Shown piece by piece: positions 26,929 to 36,643 of a stretch of 64,000 nucleotides of DNA. The stretch covers positions 119,415-183,414 of the forward strand of contig NZ_FMHI01000014.1 of the NCBI RefSeq assembly GCF_900090145.1. The letters are read 5' to 3'. The notes beneath the pieces are model-generated. The model was not told where the DNA came from. It did no database searches and was given only the letters and a program-made list of their open reading frames with translations. Numbering within the stretch: position 1 is the stretch's first letter; each line of letters starts with the position of its first letter. This DNA is from Streptomyces sp. WMMB 322 (GTDB taxonomy: Bacteria; Actinomycetota; Actinomycetes; Streptomycetales; Streptomycetaceae). Position numbers and translations under genes: made by a program.

Positions 26929-28482
26929 GTGAGTACGAGCGAGCGCCTACCCGTGGCAGACCCCGATCGCACCGGCAGGCTGAGGGAGGCGTTGCGCGCC
27001 GCGAACTTCACCGCCGACGGCCTGCTGGACCTGCTCGGTGGTCCCGCGTACGCCGCCCTCGCACGGAGCGAGACGGTGCCGGCGCTGCGGGCCACCCGAG
27101 GAACGAGCCCTCTGGAGACGCTCGTCAGGCTGTTCCTGCTCCGGCAGGGCGTTCCGCGCGAGCGTGCGCGGAACGCCCTGCCGCTGGACGACGCCCTTGA
27201 GGACGGCTGGCTGGTGCCGGCGCCCGACGCCGGGGACGGCGAGGCGGTGCGTGCGACGGTCGACGTGCGGCCCTACGGCGGGCCCGAGGGGCAGGACTGG
27301 TGGATCGTCGCCGACCTCGGGTGTGCCGTGGGCGGTGCCTCCGGCGTCGGGACGCCGGAGGGCACGCACGGCAGGGACGTCGTCCTCGGAGTCGGTGGTG
27401 CGTCGACGACCCTGGCGGGCATCACGGTTCGCAGGCCGGTGGGCAGGGCGCTCGACATCGGGACCGGTTCCGGGCTCCAGGCCCTGCACGCGGCGCAGCA
27501 CGCCGGACGCGTCACCGCGACCGACCTCAACCCGCGTGCCGTCGCCGTCGCGGGGCTCACCCTCGCGCTCTCCGGAGCATCCGGCGTGGACGTGCGTGAG
27601 GGGACGCTGTTCGAACCGGTCGCAGGTGACGAGCCGTACGACCTCATCGTCTCCAACCCGCCGTTCGTGATCTCCCCGGGAGCCCGGCTGACCTACCGGG
27701 ACGGCGGCATGTCGGGCGACGACCTGTGCCGGACCCTCGTCGAGAACGCGGCGGACCACATGGCGGAGGGCGGCTACTGCCAGCTTCTCGCCAACTGGGA
27801 GCATCCGCGGGGACAGGACTGGCGCGAGCGACTGCGCTCCTGGGTGCCCGCGGGCTGCGATGCGTGGATCGTGCAGCGAGAGGTGCAGGACGTCACGCAG
27901 TACGCGGAGCTGTGGCTGCGGGACGCCGGCGACCACCGCGCCGGAGCGGCCGAGTACGAGGCCCGCTACGGCGAATGGCTGGACGAGTTCGAGCGCAGGG
28001 GCACCACGGCGGTCGGGTTCGGCTGGATCACGCTGAGGAAGAGCGGCGCGCGGGAGCCCGCGGTCGTCGTGGAGGAGTGGCCGCACCCCGTCGAACAGCC
28101 GCTGGGCGGCGAGGTGGTTCAGCATTTCGAGCGTCAGGACTTCCTGCGCGCGACCGATGACGCGGCACTGCTGGACTGCCACTTTCGGCTGGCCGACGGC
28201 GTCGTCCAGGAGCAGGTCGGCATGCCCGGCGCCGAGGACCCGGAACACGTGGTGCTGCGCCAGCAGCGCGGAATGCGGCGGGCCACCAAGGTGGACACCG
28301 TCGGCGCGGGCTTCGCGGGGGTGTGCGACGGGTCGCTGCCGGCCTGGCGGATCCTGGACGCCATCGCGCAGCTGGTCGGGGAGGACCCGGTGATGCTCCG
28401 CGACCGCACGCCGAGTGCGATCCGCCTGCTCGTCGAGCAGGGCTTCCTGCTGCCGGCGGAGGCGGACGCGCCGGCCGGCTGA
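26929..28482 (+). CDS. SAM-dependent methyltransferase (N6-adenine/PrmC-like NPPF motif)
   Basis: 517 residues from GTG 26929 (VSTSERLPV); ATG 26920 would add three. An N-terminal helical domain (about 1-130) is followed by a Rossmann methyltransferase domain: motif I ALDIGTGSGLQALHAA, motif II ATDLNPRAV, and the catalytic SNPPFVISPG, the NPPY/F type used for methylation of an amide or exocyclic amino nitrogen (PrmC, RlmG/RsmC, N6-adenine enzymes). A C-terminal extension of about 150 residues has no motif I recognise. Target unknown: protein glutamine, rRNA or DNA. Confidence 0.87.
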   Translation: MSTSERLPVADPDRTGRLREALRAANFTADGLLDLLGGPAYAALARSETVPALRATRGTSPLETLVRLFLLRQGVPRERARNALPLDDALEDGWLVPAPDAGDGEAVRATVDVRPYGGPEGQDWWIVADLGCAVGGASGVGTPEGTHGRDVVLGVGGASTTLAGITVRRPVGRALDIGTGSGLQALHAAQHAGRVTATDLNPRAVAVAGLTLALSGASGVDVREGTLFEPVAGDEPYDLIVSNPPFVISPGARLTYRDGGMSGDDLCRTLVENAADHMAEGGYCQLLANWEHPRGQDWRERLRSWVPAGCDAWIVQREVQDVTQYAELWLRDAGDHRAGAAEYEARYGEWLDEFERRGTTAVGFGWITLRKSGAREPAVVVEEWPHPVEQPLGGEVVQHFERQDFLRATDDAALLDCHFRLADGVVQEQVGMPGAEDPEHVVLRQQRGMRRATKVDTVGAGFAGVCDGSLPAWRILDAIAQLVGEDPVMLRDRTPSAIRLLVEQGFLLPAEADAPAG

Positions 28483-28891
28483 GCGACCGGGCAGGCTGAG
28501 CCACCGGGACCGGCTGCCCCGCGGCGGGACGGTCGGCTGAGCCGTCAGGACCGGCCCCGCGGCGGGACGGGAGGGACCCCACGGCGGCGGGCGAGCCGGC
28601 CCCGTGGCCGCGACCGAACGGACGACGGCGACGGCCTTGAGCGGGCCCCGCACGGCATACACCGCACAGTCGGCAGTGATCGTACTTTCGGCCTGATTTC
28701 GCTCATCACGGGTGGTCCGGCGGCCCCCTCGGCATGAGGACCGGGCGGTATCGGGCGGCGGGACCCACGGATGTCGGGTTACCGTTCGAGTTGCGTTGCG
28801 GAGTTTTCCCGTTTGACACACAGCCGGGATGTACCGTCACACTCCGCAGCGACAGCGATGCCGTACGCCGACCGGAGAGAAGAGCGAGAAG
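28483..28891. promoter_or_regulatory. methyltransferase-topA intergenic region and topA promoter
   Basis: The first 120 bp are GC-rich with a direct repeat (GACCGG..CCCCGCGGCGGGACGG, about 28507-28570) and a weak hairpin CCACGG/CCGTGG at 28579-28607 that may terminate the upstream gene. TTGACA at 28813-28818 followed 19 nt later by CACACT (28838-28843) is the best topA promoter; it overlaps an upstream ATG (28829), which argues against using that codon. Confidence 0.5.
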
Positions 28892-31786
28892 TTGTCCCCG
28901 ACCCGCGAGCCCGCAAACGGCGGGCGCCGACTCGTGATCGTCGAGTCGCCCGCCAAGGCCAAAACGATCAAGGGGTACCTCGGCCCTGGCTACGTGGTCG
29001 AGGCCAGCGTGGGGCATGTCCGCGACCTTCCCAACGGCGCCGCGGAGGTGCCCGCGAAGTACAAGGGTGAGTCCTGGGCGCGGCTCGGTGTGAACGTCAA
29101 TCACGACTTCGAGCCGCTGTACGTCGTGAACACGGACAAGAAGGAACAGGTCAAGAAGCTCAAGCAGCTTCTCGCCGAATCCGACGAACTCCTGCTCGCC
29201 ACCGATGAGGACCGCGAGGGCGAGGCCATCGCATGGCATCTGCGCGAGGTCCTCAAGCCCAAGGTCCCGGTGCGGCGGATGGTCTTCCACGAGATCACCC
29301 AGGACGCCATCCAGGACGCGGTCCGCAACCCGCGCGATCTCAACCAGCGGCTCGTGGACGCCCAGGAGACGCGCCGCATCCTCGACCGGCTCTACGGCTA
29401 CGAAGTCTCGCCCGTCCTGTGGAAGAAGGTCATGCCGCGGCTGTCGGCGGGCCGCGTGCAGTCGGTGGCGACCCGGCTGGTCGTCGAGCGTGAGCGCGAG
29501 CGCATGGCGTTCCGCTCCGCCGAGTACTGGGATCTGACGGCCACCTTCGCGACGGGGCAGGGCGAGGCCCGTCCCGGTGCCGGGGAGCCGGGCACGTTCG
29601 GCGCGAGACTCAACTCCGTCGACGGACGCCGGGTGGCTCAGGGCCGTGACTTCGGCGCCGACGGCGAACTGAAGAACCCGGACCAGGTGCTGCACCTGGA
29701 CGAGGAGAACGCCCGTGCGCTCGCCTCCGCCCTCGCGGAGACGCGTTTCTCGGTGCGGTCGGTCGAGTCCAAGCCGTACCGGCGTTCGCCGTACGCGCCC
29801 TTCCGTACGACCACGCTTCAGCAGGAGGCCAGCCGCAAGCTCGGCTTCGGCGCGAAGCTGACGATGCAGGTGGCGCAGAAGCTGTACGAGAACGGCTTCA
29901 TCACCTACATGCGTACCGATTCCACGACGCTCTCCGAGACCGCGGTGCGCGCGGCACGCTCCCAGGTGACCCAGCTCTACGGCTCCGAGTACCTGCCGGA
30001 GAAGCCGCGCGTCTACACGGGCAAGGTCAAGAACGCGCAGGAGGCGCACGAGGCGATCCGCCCCTCCGGCGACCGCTTCCGCACCCCGGCCGAAACGGGC
30101 CTCACGGGCGAGCAGTTCAGGCTCTACGAGCTGATCTGGAAGCGCACCGTCGCTTCGCAGATGAAGGACGCCACGGGCCAGTCGGTGACCGTGCGGGTCG
30201 GCGGCCGGGCCAGTGACGGGCGGGACGCCGAGTTCACCGCGACCGGCAAGATCATCACCTTCCACGGCTTCCTCAAGGCGTACGTCGAGGGCTCCGACGA
30301 CCCCAACGCCGAGCTGGACGACCGCGAACGCCGGCTGCCGCACGTCACCGAGGGCGACCCGCTCACCGCGGAGGAGCTGTCCGTCGACGGCCACGCGACG
30401 AAGCCGCCGGCGCGCTACACCGAGGCCACGCTCGTGAAGGAGCTGGAGGAGCGGGAGATCGGCCGGCCCTCCACGTACGCCTCGATCATCAGCACCATCC
30501 TCGACCGGCGGTACGTCTTCAAGAAGGGGACGGCCCTGGTGCCCTCCTTCCTGAGCTTCGCCGTGGTGGGGCTGCTGGAGAAGCACTTCGGCCGTCTCGT
30601 CGACTACGACTTCACGGCCAAGATGGAGGACGACCTGGACCGCATCGCCGCGGGCAGCGCCGCCTCCGTCCCGTGGCTGCGCCGCTTCTACTTCGGCGAG
30701 GAGGCCGGCCCGGACGCTTCCCCGGGCGCCGCCGCAGACTCGGGCAACGGCGACGGCGACCACCTGGGCGGACTGAAGGAGCTCGTCTCCGACCTGGGCG
30801 CGATCGACGCCAAGGGCGTCTCTTCGTTCCCCGTCGGTGAGGGCATCACGCTGCGCGTCGGGCGCTACGGCCCGTACGTCGAGGGCCCGCCGCCCTCACC
30901 GGACGAGCCGGGCCAGCGCGCCGACGTCCCCGACGACCTGCCGCCGGACGAGCTGACCGTCGAGCTGGCCAAGGAGCTGCTGGCCAAGCCCAGCGGCGAC
31001 TTCGAGCTGGGCACCGACCCGGAGACGGGCCGTCCGCTCGTGGCGAGGGACGGGCGGTACGGCCCGTACGTGACGGAGGTGCTGCCCGAGGGCACGCCGA
31101 AGACCGGCAAGAACGCCGTCAAGCCGCGTACCGCCTCGCTGTTCAAGTCGATGTCGCTGGACACGATCACGCTGGACGACGCGCTCAAGCTGCTGTCGCT
31201 GCCCCGTGTGGTCGGCACCGACCCGGAGACGGGCGAGGACATCACCGCGCAGAACGGCAGATACGGCCCGTACATGAAGCGCGGCACCGACTCGCGCTCG
31301 CTGGAGACCGAGGAGCAGATCTTCACGATCACCCTCGACGAGGCGCGGGCGATCTACGCCCAGCCCAAGCAGCGCGGCCGTGCCGCCGCCAAGCCGCCCC
31401 TCAAGGAACTGGGCACGGACCCGAACAGCGAGCGTCCCGTCGTCGTCAAGGACGGCCGTTTCGGCCCGTACGTGACGGACGGGGAGACGAACGCGACGCT
31501 GCGACGGGACGACGACCCGGAGACCATCACGGCGGAGCGGGGGTTCGAACTCCTCGCGGACAAGCGCGCGAAGGGCCCTGCGAAGAAGGCGACGAAGAAG
31601 GCGACGAAGAAGAAGGCCACGGCCAAGAAGTCCGCGGAGAAGACGACGACGGCCAAGAGCACCTCCGCCAGGACGACCGCGAAGAAGACCGCGGCGAAGA
31701 AGACCGCGGCGAAGAAGACGGCAACGAAGACGGCCGCCACGAAGCGGGCCGCGGACTCCGGCGGGTCCGGCCCGTCCGGAGAGTAG
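28892..31786 (+). CDS. topA: DNA topoisomerase I with lysine-rich C-terminal tail
   Basis: 964 residues from TTG 28892 (LSPTREPANGGRRL). Type IA enzyme relaxing negative supercoils. TOPRIM motifs VIVESPAKAKTIKGYL and TDEDREGEAIAWH; catalytic Tyr 339 in FITYMRTDSTT. The C-terminal part lacks zinc fingers and has four GRYGPYV-type repeats (for example VGRYGPYVEG, DGRYGPYVTE, NGRYGPYMKR, DGRFGPYVTD). It ends in about 60 residues of Lys/Ala/Thr (KKTAAKKTAAKK), typical of Streptomyces TopA and needed for processive relaxation. An in-frame ATG at 28829 lies inside the likely promoter. Essential, supercoiling-regulated in the genus. Confidence 0.96.
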   Translation: MSPTREPANGGRRLVIVESPAKAKTIKGYLGPGYVVEASVGHVRDLPNGAAEVPAKYKGESWARLGVNVNHDFEPLYVVNTDKKEQVKKLKQLLAESDELLLATDEDREGEAIAWHLREVLKPKVPVRRMVFHEITQDAIQDAVRNPRDLNQRLVDAQETRRILDRLYGYEVSPVLWKKVMPRLSAGRVQSVATRLVVERERERMAFRSAEYWDLTATFATGQGEARPGAGEPGTFGARLNSVDGRRVAQGRDFGADGELKNPDQVLHLDEENARALASALAETRFSVRSVESKPYRRSPYAPFRTTTLQQEASRKLGFGAKLTMQVAQKLYENGFITYMRTDSTTLSETAVRAARSQVTQLYGSEYLPEKPRVYTGKVKNAQEAHEAIRPSGDRFRTPAETGLTGEQFRLYELIWKRTVASQMKDATGQSVTVRVGGRASDGRDAEFTATGKIITFHGFLKAYVEGSDDPNAELDDRERRLPHVTEGDPLTAEELSVDGHATKPPARYTEATLVKELEEREIGRPSTYASIISTILDRRYVFKKGTALVPSFLSFAVVGLLEKHFGRLVDYDFTAKMEDDLDRIAAGSAASVPWLRRFYFGEEAGPDASPGAAADSGNGDGDHLGGLKELVSDLGAIDAKGVSSFPVGEGITLRVGRYGPYVEGPPPSPDEPGQRADVPDDLPPDELTVELAKELLAKPSGDFELGTDPETGRPLVARDGRYGPYVTEVLPEGTPKTGKNAVKPRTASLFKSMSLDTITLDDALKLLSLPRVVGTDPETGEDITAQNGRYGPYMKRGTDSRSLETEEQIFTITLDEARAIYAQPKQRGRAAAKPPLKELGTDPNSERPVVVKDGRFGPYVTDGETNATLRRDDDPETITAERGFELLADKRAKGPAKKATKKATKKKATAKKSAEKTTTAKSTSARTTAKKTAAKKTAAKKTATKTAATKRAADSGGSGPSGE

Positions 31787-31850
31787 GGCCGGGCAAAGCC
31801 CTGGTCCCGCCCGTTTGTTCGGGCTGGGACACACGGCTCCGACGGCTCCC

Positions 31851-31865
31851 TATACCCTGACCGCC
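31851..31865 (+). promoter_or_regulatory. -10 element before a probable leaderless tmk fusion gene
   Basis: TATACC (31851-31856) and 9 nt to ATG 31866; no ribosome site near that codon. Confidence 0.45.
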
Positions 31866-34829
31866 ATGACGCGAGCAGATCAGCCAATGGGCGTACCCCC
31901 CACCCCAGACGCCCCCGACGACGCACTCGCCGCGGAGTCCCGCGAGCGCGCCGTGGGCGCGCTGCTGCGGTTCGGTCCTCTCCGGCGCCTGTGGAGCGCC
32001 CACCTCACCAGCGGCATCGGCGACGCGCTCGCCCTGCTGGTGCTGCTGCTGCTCGCCCTGCAGGCGGCGGCAGTACGGGCGGAGGGCGCCGAGGCCGTCT
32101 TCGGCGGCGGCTACCGGGGCCTGGCCCTCGTCATCACGGCCGTCTTCGGGGCCCGGCTGCTGGCCACGCTGCTCTTCGGAGCCGTGCTGCTCGGGCCGCT
32201 CTCGGCGCTGCTGGCCCCCGGCAAGGGGGTGCTGGACCGGCGCTGGACCATGTTCACCGCCGACGCGCTGCGCGCACTGGCGCTCATCGTCGCGCCCATG
32301 TGGATCGACTGGATGCCGGGGAAGGCGTTCGCGCTCGTCCTGATCACCGTGTTCGTGCTCGGCGTCGCCGAGCGCTTCTGGACGGTCGCCAAGGACAGCG
32401 CCGCCCCGGCGCTGCTCCCCGCGCCGCCGCCCGAGGGCGCCGCCGTGCGGCCGCTCCCCGACAGGCAGGACGCGCTGCGGAGGCTGTGGCTGCGCAGCAC
32501 CTTCATGGCCCTTCCCGTCGCGGCCATCGGCCTCGTCGTCATCACGCTGATCAGCAACGGACTCAGCTCGCTCTTCGGCTGGTTCCACACCCACCAGGCC
32601 GCCCTCGGCTCCTACGCCGCTGCCGGGCTCTTCGCCGCCGCGCTCTCCGTCGTGTACTTCCTGGAGCTCCCCGACGGCGGGAACCCGCGCCCCCGCTCCC
32701 CGCTCGAGGGCCTGCGCCGCCCCCGCGGCGGTTCGGGCCCCGGCGACGGCAAGGGCCGCACCGGCGCCGTCCCGCTGCTGGTGCTCGCGGGCTCCGCCAC
32801 GGCCTGGGCCGTCGCGTCCGCCGTGTCGCTCGCCGCGCTCCACGCCATCGACCTCGGCGGCGGCCCCATCAGCTTCGGTCTGCAGGTCTTCGCGCTCGCC
32901 GGGGGCACGGCCGCGGGCATCCGCCTGGCACCCCGCATGCTTCCCCAGCTCTCCCGCCGGAGGCTGCTGGCCCTCGCCATAGGTCTCGCCGGGCTAGCGC
33001 TGCTCGTCGCGGGTCTGGTGACGGACGCGACGACCGGCCTCGTGCTGATGGCCGTCGCGGGCCTGTCGTCGGGCGTGGCCGCGCAGGCGGGCCACGTCCT
33101 GCTGGACCAGGAGACCGAGTACGCGCACCGCGCCCGTATGACGGAACATCTCCAGGCCGTCGTCCGCATCGCCATCGGGATCGGGGCCCTGGCCGCTCCC
33201 GTCGCGGCGGGGTTCATCGGCCCGCACCGCGTGGTCACCGGCGACTTCGTCTTCGACCACGGCGGAGCCGCCTTCACGCTCATGCTGGTCGGTGCGCTGC
33301 TGCTGCCCGTGGCCGCACTCGTACTCGGACGTACGGACGACCGCCAGGGCATCACGCTGCGCCGGGACCTGCTCGACGCCCTCGGCGGCGGCCACCCCAA
33401 GGAGGCACCGGCCGGCAGCGGTTTCTTCATCGCCCTGGAGGGCGGCGACGGTTCCGGGAAGACCACGCAGGTCGAGACGCTCGCCGAGTGGATCAGGGCG
33501 AAGGGCCACGAGGTCGTCGTCACCAAGGAGCCGGGGGCGACGCCCGTCGGCAAGAGGCTGCGTTCGATACTGCTCGACGTCTCCTCGGCCGGACTCTCGC
33601 ACCGGGCGGAGGCCCTGCTGTACGCGGCAGACCGCGCCGAGCACGTCGACACGGTCATCCGTCCCGCACTCGAACGCGGTGCCATCGTCATCTCCGACCG
33701 CTACATCGACTCCTCCGTCGCGTACCAGGGCGCAGGCCGCGACCTGTCGCCCACGGAGATCGCCCGCATCTCGCGCTGGGCGACGGCCGGGCTCGTGCCG
33801 CATCTGACGGTGCTGCTCGACATCCAGCCCCAGACCGCTCGCGAACGCTTCACCGAGGCACCGGACCGGCTGGAGTCGGAGCCGGCCGAGTTCCACGACA
33901 AGGTCCGTGCCGGATTCCTGACGCTGGCCGCCGCCGACCCGGCCCGGTACCTCGTCGTCGACGCCGCTCAGGAACCGGAGGCGGTCACGACGGCCGTACG
34001 CCACCGCCTCGACCAAGTGCTGCCGCTCTCCGACGCCGAGATCCAGGCACGCGAGGACGCCCGCAAGGCCGCGGAGGAAGAGGCACGCCGCAAGGCCGAG
34101 GAGGAAGCCGCGCGCAAGGCGGAGGAGGAGCGCCGGGAGCGCGAGCGGCAGGAGCAGATGGCCCGGCTGCGGGCCGAGGAGGAAGAGCGCAAGAAGCGCG
34201 CCGCGGAGCTGCAGAAGCAGCAGGAGGAGGCCCGTCGCGCGGAGGAGGCCCGGCGAAGGGCCGAGGAGGCGCGTCGCATCGCCGAGGAGGAGCGTCAGCG
34301 CCGCGACGCCGAGGAGCGCACCCGCGAGGAGGAGATCGCGCGACAGCGCCGTCTCGCCGAGGAGGAGGCACGGCTGCGCGCACAGGCCGAGGAGCGCCGC
34401 CAGGAGAAGCAGCGTCTGGCCGAGGAGGCGCTTCAGCGGGCCGAGCAGGCGCGCAACCGGGAGCGGGGCACCAACCCGGACGGTTCCGACGGCGACACCG
34501 CCACGCTGCCCCAGCCCGACGAGGAGCACGGCGATTCCGACGCCGAGCGCACCCACGTCATGCCGCAGGCGCGGCAGTCGGGGGGCCCGGGGCAGGCGCA
34601 GCACGACGATGAGACGGCGATGCTCCCGCGGGTGCGTCCGGAGGAGCAGCAGCGGGAGCGCACGCGCGAGATCCCGCAGGTCGACCCGGAGACGGGCCGC
34701 GCCTCGCGTCCCCGGCCGGACTGGGCGGAGGAGACGCCGCTCGACGACGTGCCGTCCCTCGCGGACGAGTTGCTGGGTTCGGGTGAGGACGAGGACGACC
34801 CGGACAGCAGGCGGCGCCGCGGCAAGTGA
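31866..34829 (+). CDS. tmk: MFS-like membrane domain fused to thymidylate kinase and a coiled-coil tail
   Basis: 987 residues. Residues about 30-505 form a 10-12 helix transporter-like membrane domain. dTMP kinase follows (about 518-720): P-loop LEGGDGSGKTT at about 525, TKEPGATPVGK, DRYIDSSVAYQG and TARERF. Residues about 725-865 are an uninterrupted Glu/Arg/Ala coiled coil (EEARRKAEEE-type heptads), then an acidic disordered tail. TMK makes dTDP for DNA synthesis; the fusion is known in Streptomyces and its neighbour is the delta-prime subunit, as in many bacteria. The transport function is unproven: it may only anchor the kinase. Probably leaderless. Confidence 0.93.
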   Translation: MTRADQPMGVPPTPDAPDDALAAESRERAVGALLRFGPLRRLWSAHLTSGIGDALALLVLLLLALQAAAVRAEGAEAVFGGGYRGLALVITAVFGARLLATLLFGAVLLGPLSALLAPGKGVLDRRWTMFTADALRALALIVAPMWIDWMPGKAFALVLITVFVLGVAERFWTVAKDSAAPALLPAPPPEGAAVRPLPDRQDALRRLWLRSTFMALPVAAIGLVVITLISNGLSSLFGWFHTHQAALGSYAAAGLFAAALSVVYFLELPDGGNPRPRSPLEGLRRPRGGSGPGDGKGRTGAVPLLVLAGSATAWAVASAVSLAALHAIDLGGGPISFGLQVFALAGGTAAGIRLAPRMLPQLSRRRLLALAIGLAGLALLVAGLVTDATTGLVLMAVAGLSSGVAAQAGHVLLDQETEYAHRARMTEHLQAVVRIAIGIGALAAPVAAGFIGPHRVVTGDFVFDHGGAAFTLMLVGALLLPVAALVLGRTDDRQGITLRRDLLDALGGGHPKEAPAGSGFFIALEGGDGSGKTTQVETLAEWIRAKGHEVVVTKEPGATPVGKRLRSILLDVSSAGLSHRAEALLYAADRAEHVDTVIRPALERGAIVISDRYIDSSVAYQGAGRDLSPTEIARISRWATAGLVPHLTVLLDIQPQTARERFTEAPDRLESEPAEFHDKVRAGFLTLAAADPARYLVVDAAQEPEAVTTAVRHRLDQVLPLSDAEIQAREDARKAAEEEARRKAEEEAARKAEEERRERERQEQMARLRAEEEERKKRAAELQKQQEEARRAEEARRRAEEARRIAEEERQRRDAEERTREEEIARQRRLAEEEARLRAQAEERRQEKQRLAEEALQRAEQARNRERGTNPDGSDGDTATLPQPDEEHGDSDAERTHVMPQARQSGGPGQAQHDDETAMLPRVRPEEQQRERTREIPQVDPETGRASRPRPDWAEETPLDDVPSLADELLGSGEDEDDPDSRRRRGK

Positions 34830-34962
34830 GCCGCCGGGCGGGGCGCGGCGGGGCAGCGGCAAGCGGGCCGGCCCCGCCCGCAGGTCTGACGGGGCCCGGG
34901 GGCAAGTGCGTACCCGAAGCGCCTGTGCCGGCTGTCGGTGCCGTGGCCCACAATGGTCGTCG

Positions 34963-35004
34963 GACGTGGGACGTGGGACGTGGGACGCGTGACGCGTGAC
35001 GCGT
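34963..35004. repeat. Six tandem 7-bp repeats (3x GACGTGG, 3x GACGCGT)
   Basis: Perfect heptamer array directly between the tmk fusion and the delta-prime gene. A CACAAT -10-like box (about 34950) lies just upstream, so changes in copy number would fall in the transcribed leader of the downstream gene. Confidence 0.85.
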
Positions 35005-35090
35005 GACCGGCAAGCGGTGTGTGCGTGCCTCGCGCGACGGGAGCCGGTACCGGCGGGCCGTGAGAGCGGTGAGGAAGGGGACGGGCAGCG

Positions 35091-36302
35091 ATGGCGGTGT
35101 GGGACGACGTCGTCGGCCAGGAGAAGGTGACGGACCAGCTGAGCGCCGCAGCCCGGGACGCCGACGCCTACGTCACCGCCGAGGCCGAGGGCAAGGGGAC
35201 CGCGGCCCTGTCCGGCTCCGCCATGACCCACGCGTGGCTCTTCACCGGGCCGCCCGGCTCCGGGCGCTCCACCGCGGCGCGCGCCTTCGCCGCGGCGCTC
35301 CAGTGCGTCAGCCCGGACCGCGCGCTGGGCGGCGCACCCGGCTGCGGGTTCTGCGACGGCTGCCACACGGCGATGGTCGGCACACACGCCGACGTCGAGG
35401 TGATCCGGACGGACCTGCTGACGATCGGCGTCAAGGAGACCCGTGAACAGGTGCGCAGGGCGCAGATGTCACCCGCCGGCGGCCGCTGGCAGGTGATCGT
35501 CATGGAGGACGCCGACCGGCTCACCGAGGGCGCGGGCAACGTGCTCCTGAAGGCCGTGGAGGAACCCGCGCCGCGCACCGTCTGGCTGCTCTGCGCGCCC
35601 TCCACCGAGGACGTGCTGCCCACGATCCGCTCCCGCTGCCGCCATCTCGCCCTGCGAACGCCGCCGGTGGACGCCGTCGCGGACCTGCTGATGCGGCGCG
35701 ACGGCATCGAACCGGACATGGCGGCGTACGCGGCCCGCGTCACGCAGGGGCACATCGGCCGGGCCCGGCGCCTGGCCACCGACGAGCGTGCGCGCAGGCG
35801 CAGAGCGGCGGTCCTGACCATGCCGCAGCGGGTCTCGGACGTCGGTGGCGCGCTGCGCGCCGCGCAGGAACTGATCGACGCCGCGGCCGAGGACGCCAAG
35901 GAAGTCGCGGAGGAACACGACGAACGGGAGACCGAGGAACTCCGGACCGCGCTCGGCGCCTCCGAAGGCAGCCGCCTCCCGCGCGGTACCGCCGGGGCGA
36001 TGAAGGAACTCCAGGACAAGCAGAAGCGGCGCGCCACCCGCACCCAGCGCGATTCCCTGGACCTTGCGCTGAGCGACCTGACGGGGTTCTACCGGGACGT
36101 ACTGGCACGGCAGTTGGGCTCGGGCGTCGCACTCGCCAACGAGGAGGCGGCGGAAGCGGTGCAGCAGCTCGCCGCCTCCTCGGGGCCCGAGCAGACCCTG
36201 CGCCGTATCGAGGCCGTACTGGACTGCCGTGAGGCGCTCGACCGCAACGTCGCGCCCTTGCTGGCCGTCGAGGCGATGGCGATGACACTCCGGGCGGGCT
36301 GA
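35091..36302 (+). CDS. holB: DNA polymerase III delta-prime subunit
   Basis: 403 residues from ATG 35091 (AGGAAGGGGACGGGCAGCG upstream). AAA+ clamp-loader fold: MAVWDDVVGQEKV start, P-loop GPPGSGRST with Arg instead of the catalytic Lys (delta-prime is a non-hydrolysing subunit), zinc cysteines C..GCGFCDGC, DEAD-equivalent MEDADRL, and SRCRH sensor/arginine-finger region. An acidic insertion (DAKEVAEEHDERETEE) at about 268-285. Pairing with tmk is widely conserved. Confidence 0.93.
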   Translation: MAVWDDVVGQEKVTDQLSAAARDADAYVTAEAEGKGTAALSGSAMTHAWLFTGPPGSGRSTAARAFAAALQCVSPDRALGGAPGCGFCDGCHTAMVGTHADVEVIRTDLLTIGVKETREQVRRAQMSPAGGRWQVIVMEDADRLTEGAGNVLLKAVEEPAPRTVWLLCAPSTEDVLPTIRSRCRHLALRTPPVDAVADLLMRRDGIEPDMAAYAARVTQGHIGRARRLATDERARRRRAAVLTMPQRVSDVGGALRAAQELIDAAAEDAKEVAEEHDERETEELRTALGASEGSRLPRGTAGAMKELQDKQKRRATRTQRDSLDLALSDLTGFYRDVLARQLGSGVALANEEAAEAVQQLAASSGPEQTLRRIEAVLDCREALDRNVAPLLAVEAMAMTLRAG

Positions 36303-36308
36303 CGGCCG

Positions 36309-36440
36309 CACCGGTCTCCGGCGTCCGGCGTCCGTACCGTCTCCGGCGTCCGGCGTCCGTACCGTCTCCGGCGTCCGTACGGGTCTCCGGCGTCCGGCGT
36401 CCGTACCGTCTCCGGCGTCCGTACGGGTCTCCGGCCCGTC
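36309..36440. repeat. GC-rich tandem repeats (CCGTCTCCGGCGTCCGGCGTCCGTA)
   Basis: Four to five imperfect copies of a 17-27 bp unit built from GTCTCCGGCGTCCG and GGCGTCCGTA follow the holB stop. A separate 12-bp repeat (GAACCGCCACCT) lies at about 36552-36594, before the next gene. No gene is recognised in 36303-36643. Confidence 0.75.
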
Positions 36441-36643
36441 CGGCCCGACGGTCCCGGCCGTGGGCCGACTGCCGTGCGCCCTCACCCGTATGAGGAGCGG
36501 CACTTGGCGAGGGAACGTCTGTGGTATTCGGTGTGGATACGCTCCACCTCAATCGCCATCTGAACCGCCACCTGAACCGCCACCTCAACCGCCGCGCCCG
36601 CCGGCCGACCGGGCCGACGCGAACCCAACCCAGGGGATGGTCC

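Noticed and set aside
34963..35004. Replication origin iterons
   Set aside because: Heptamers are too short and not DnaA boxes; neighbours are not origin genes.
36303..36440. CRISPR array
   Set aside because: Repeats are contiguous, imperfect and without unique spacers; no cas genes are present.
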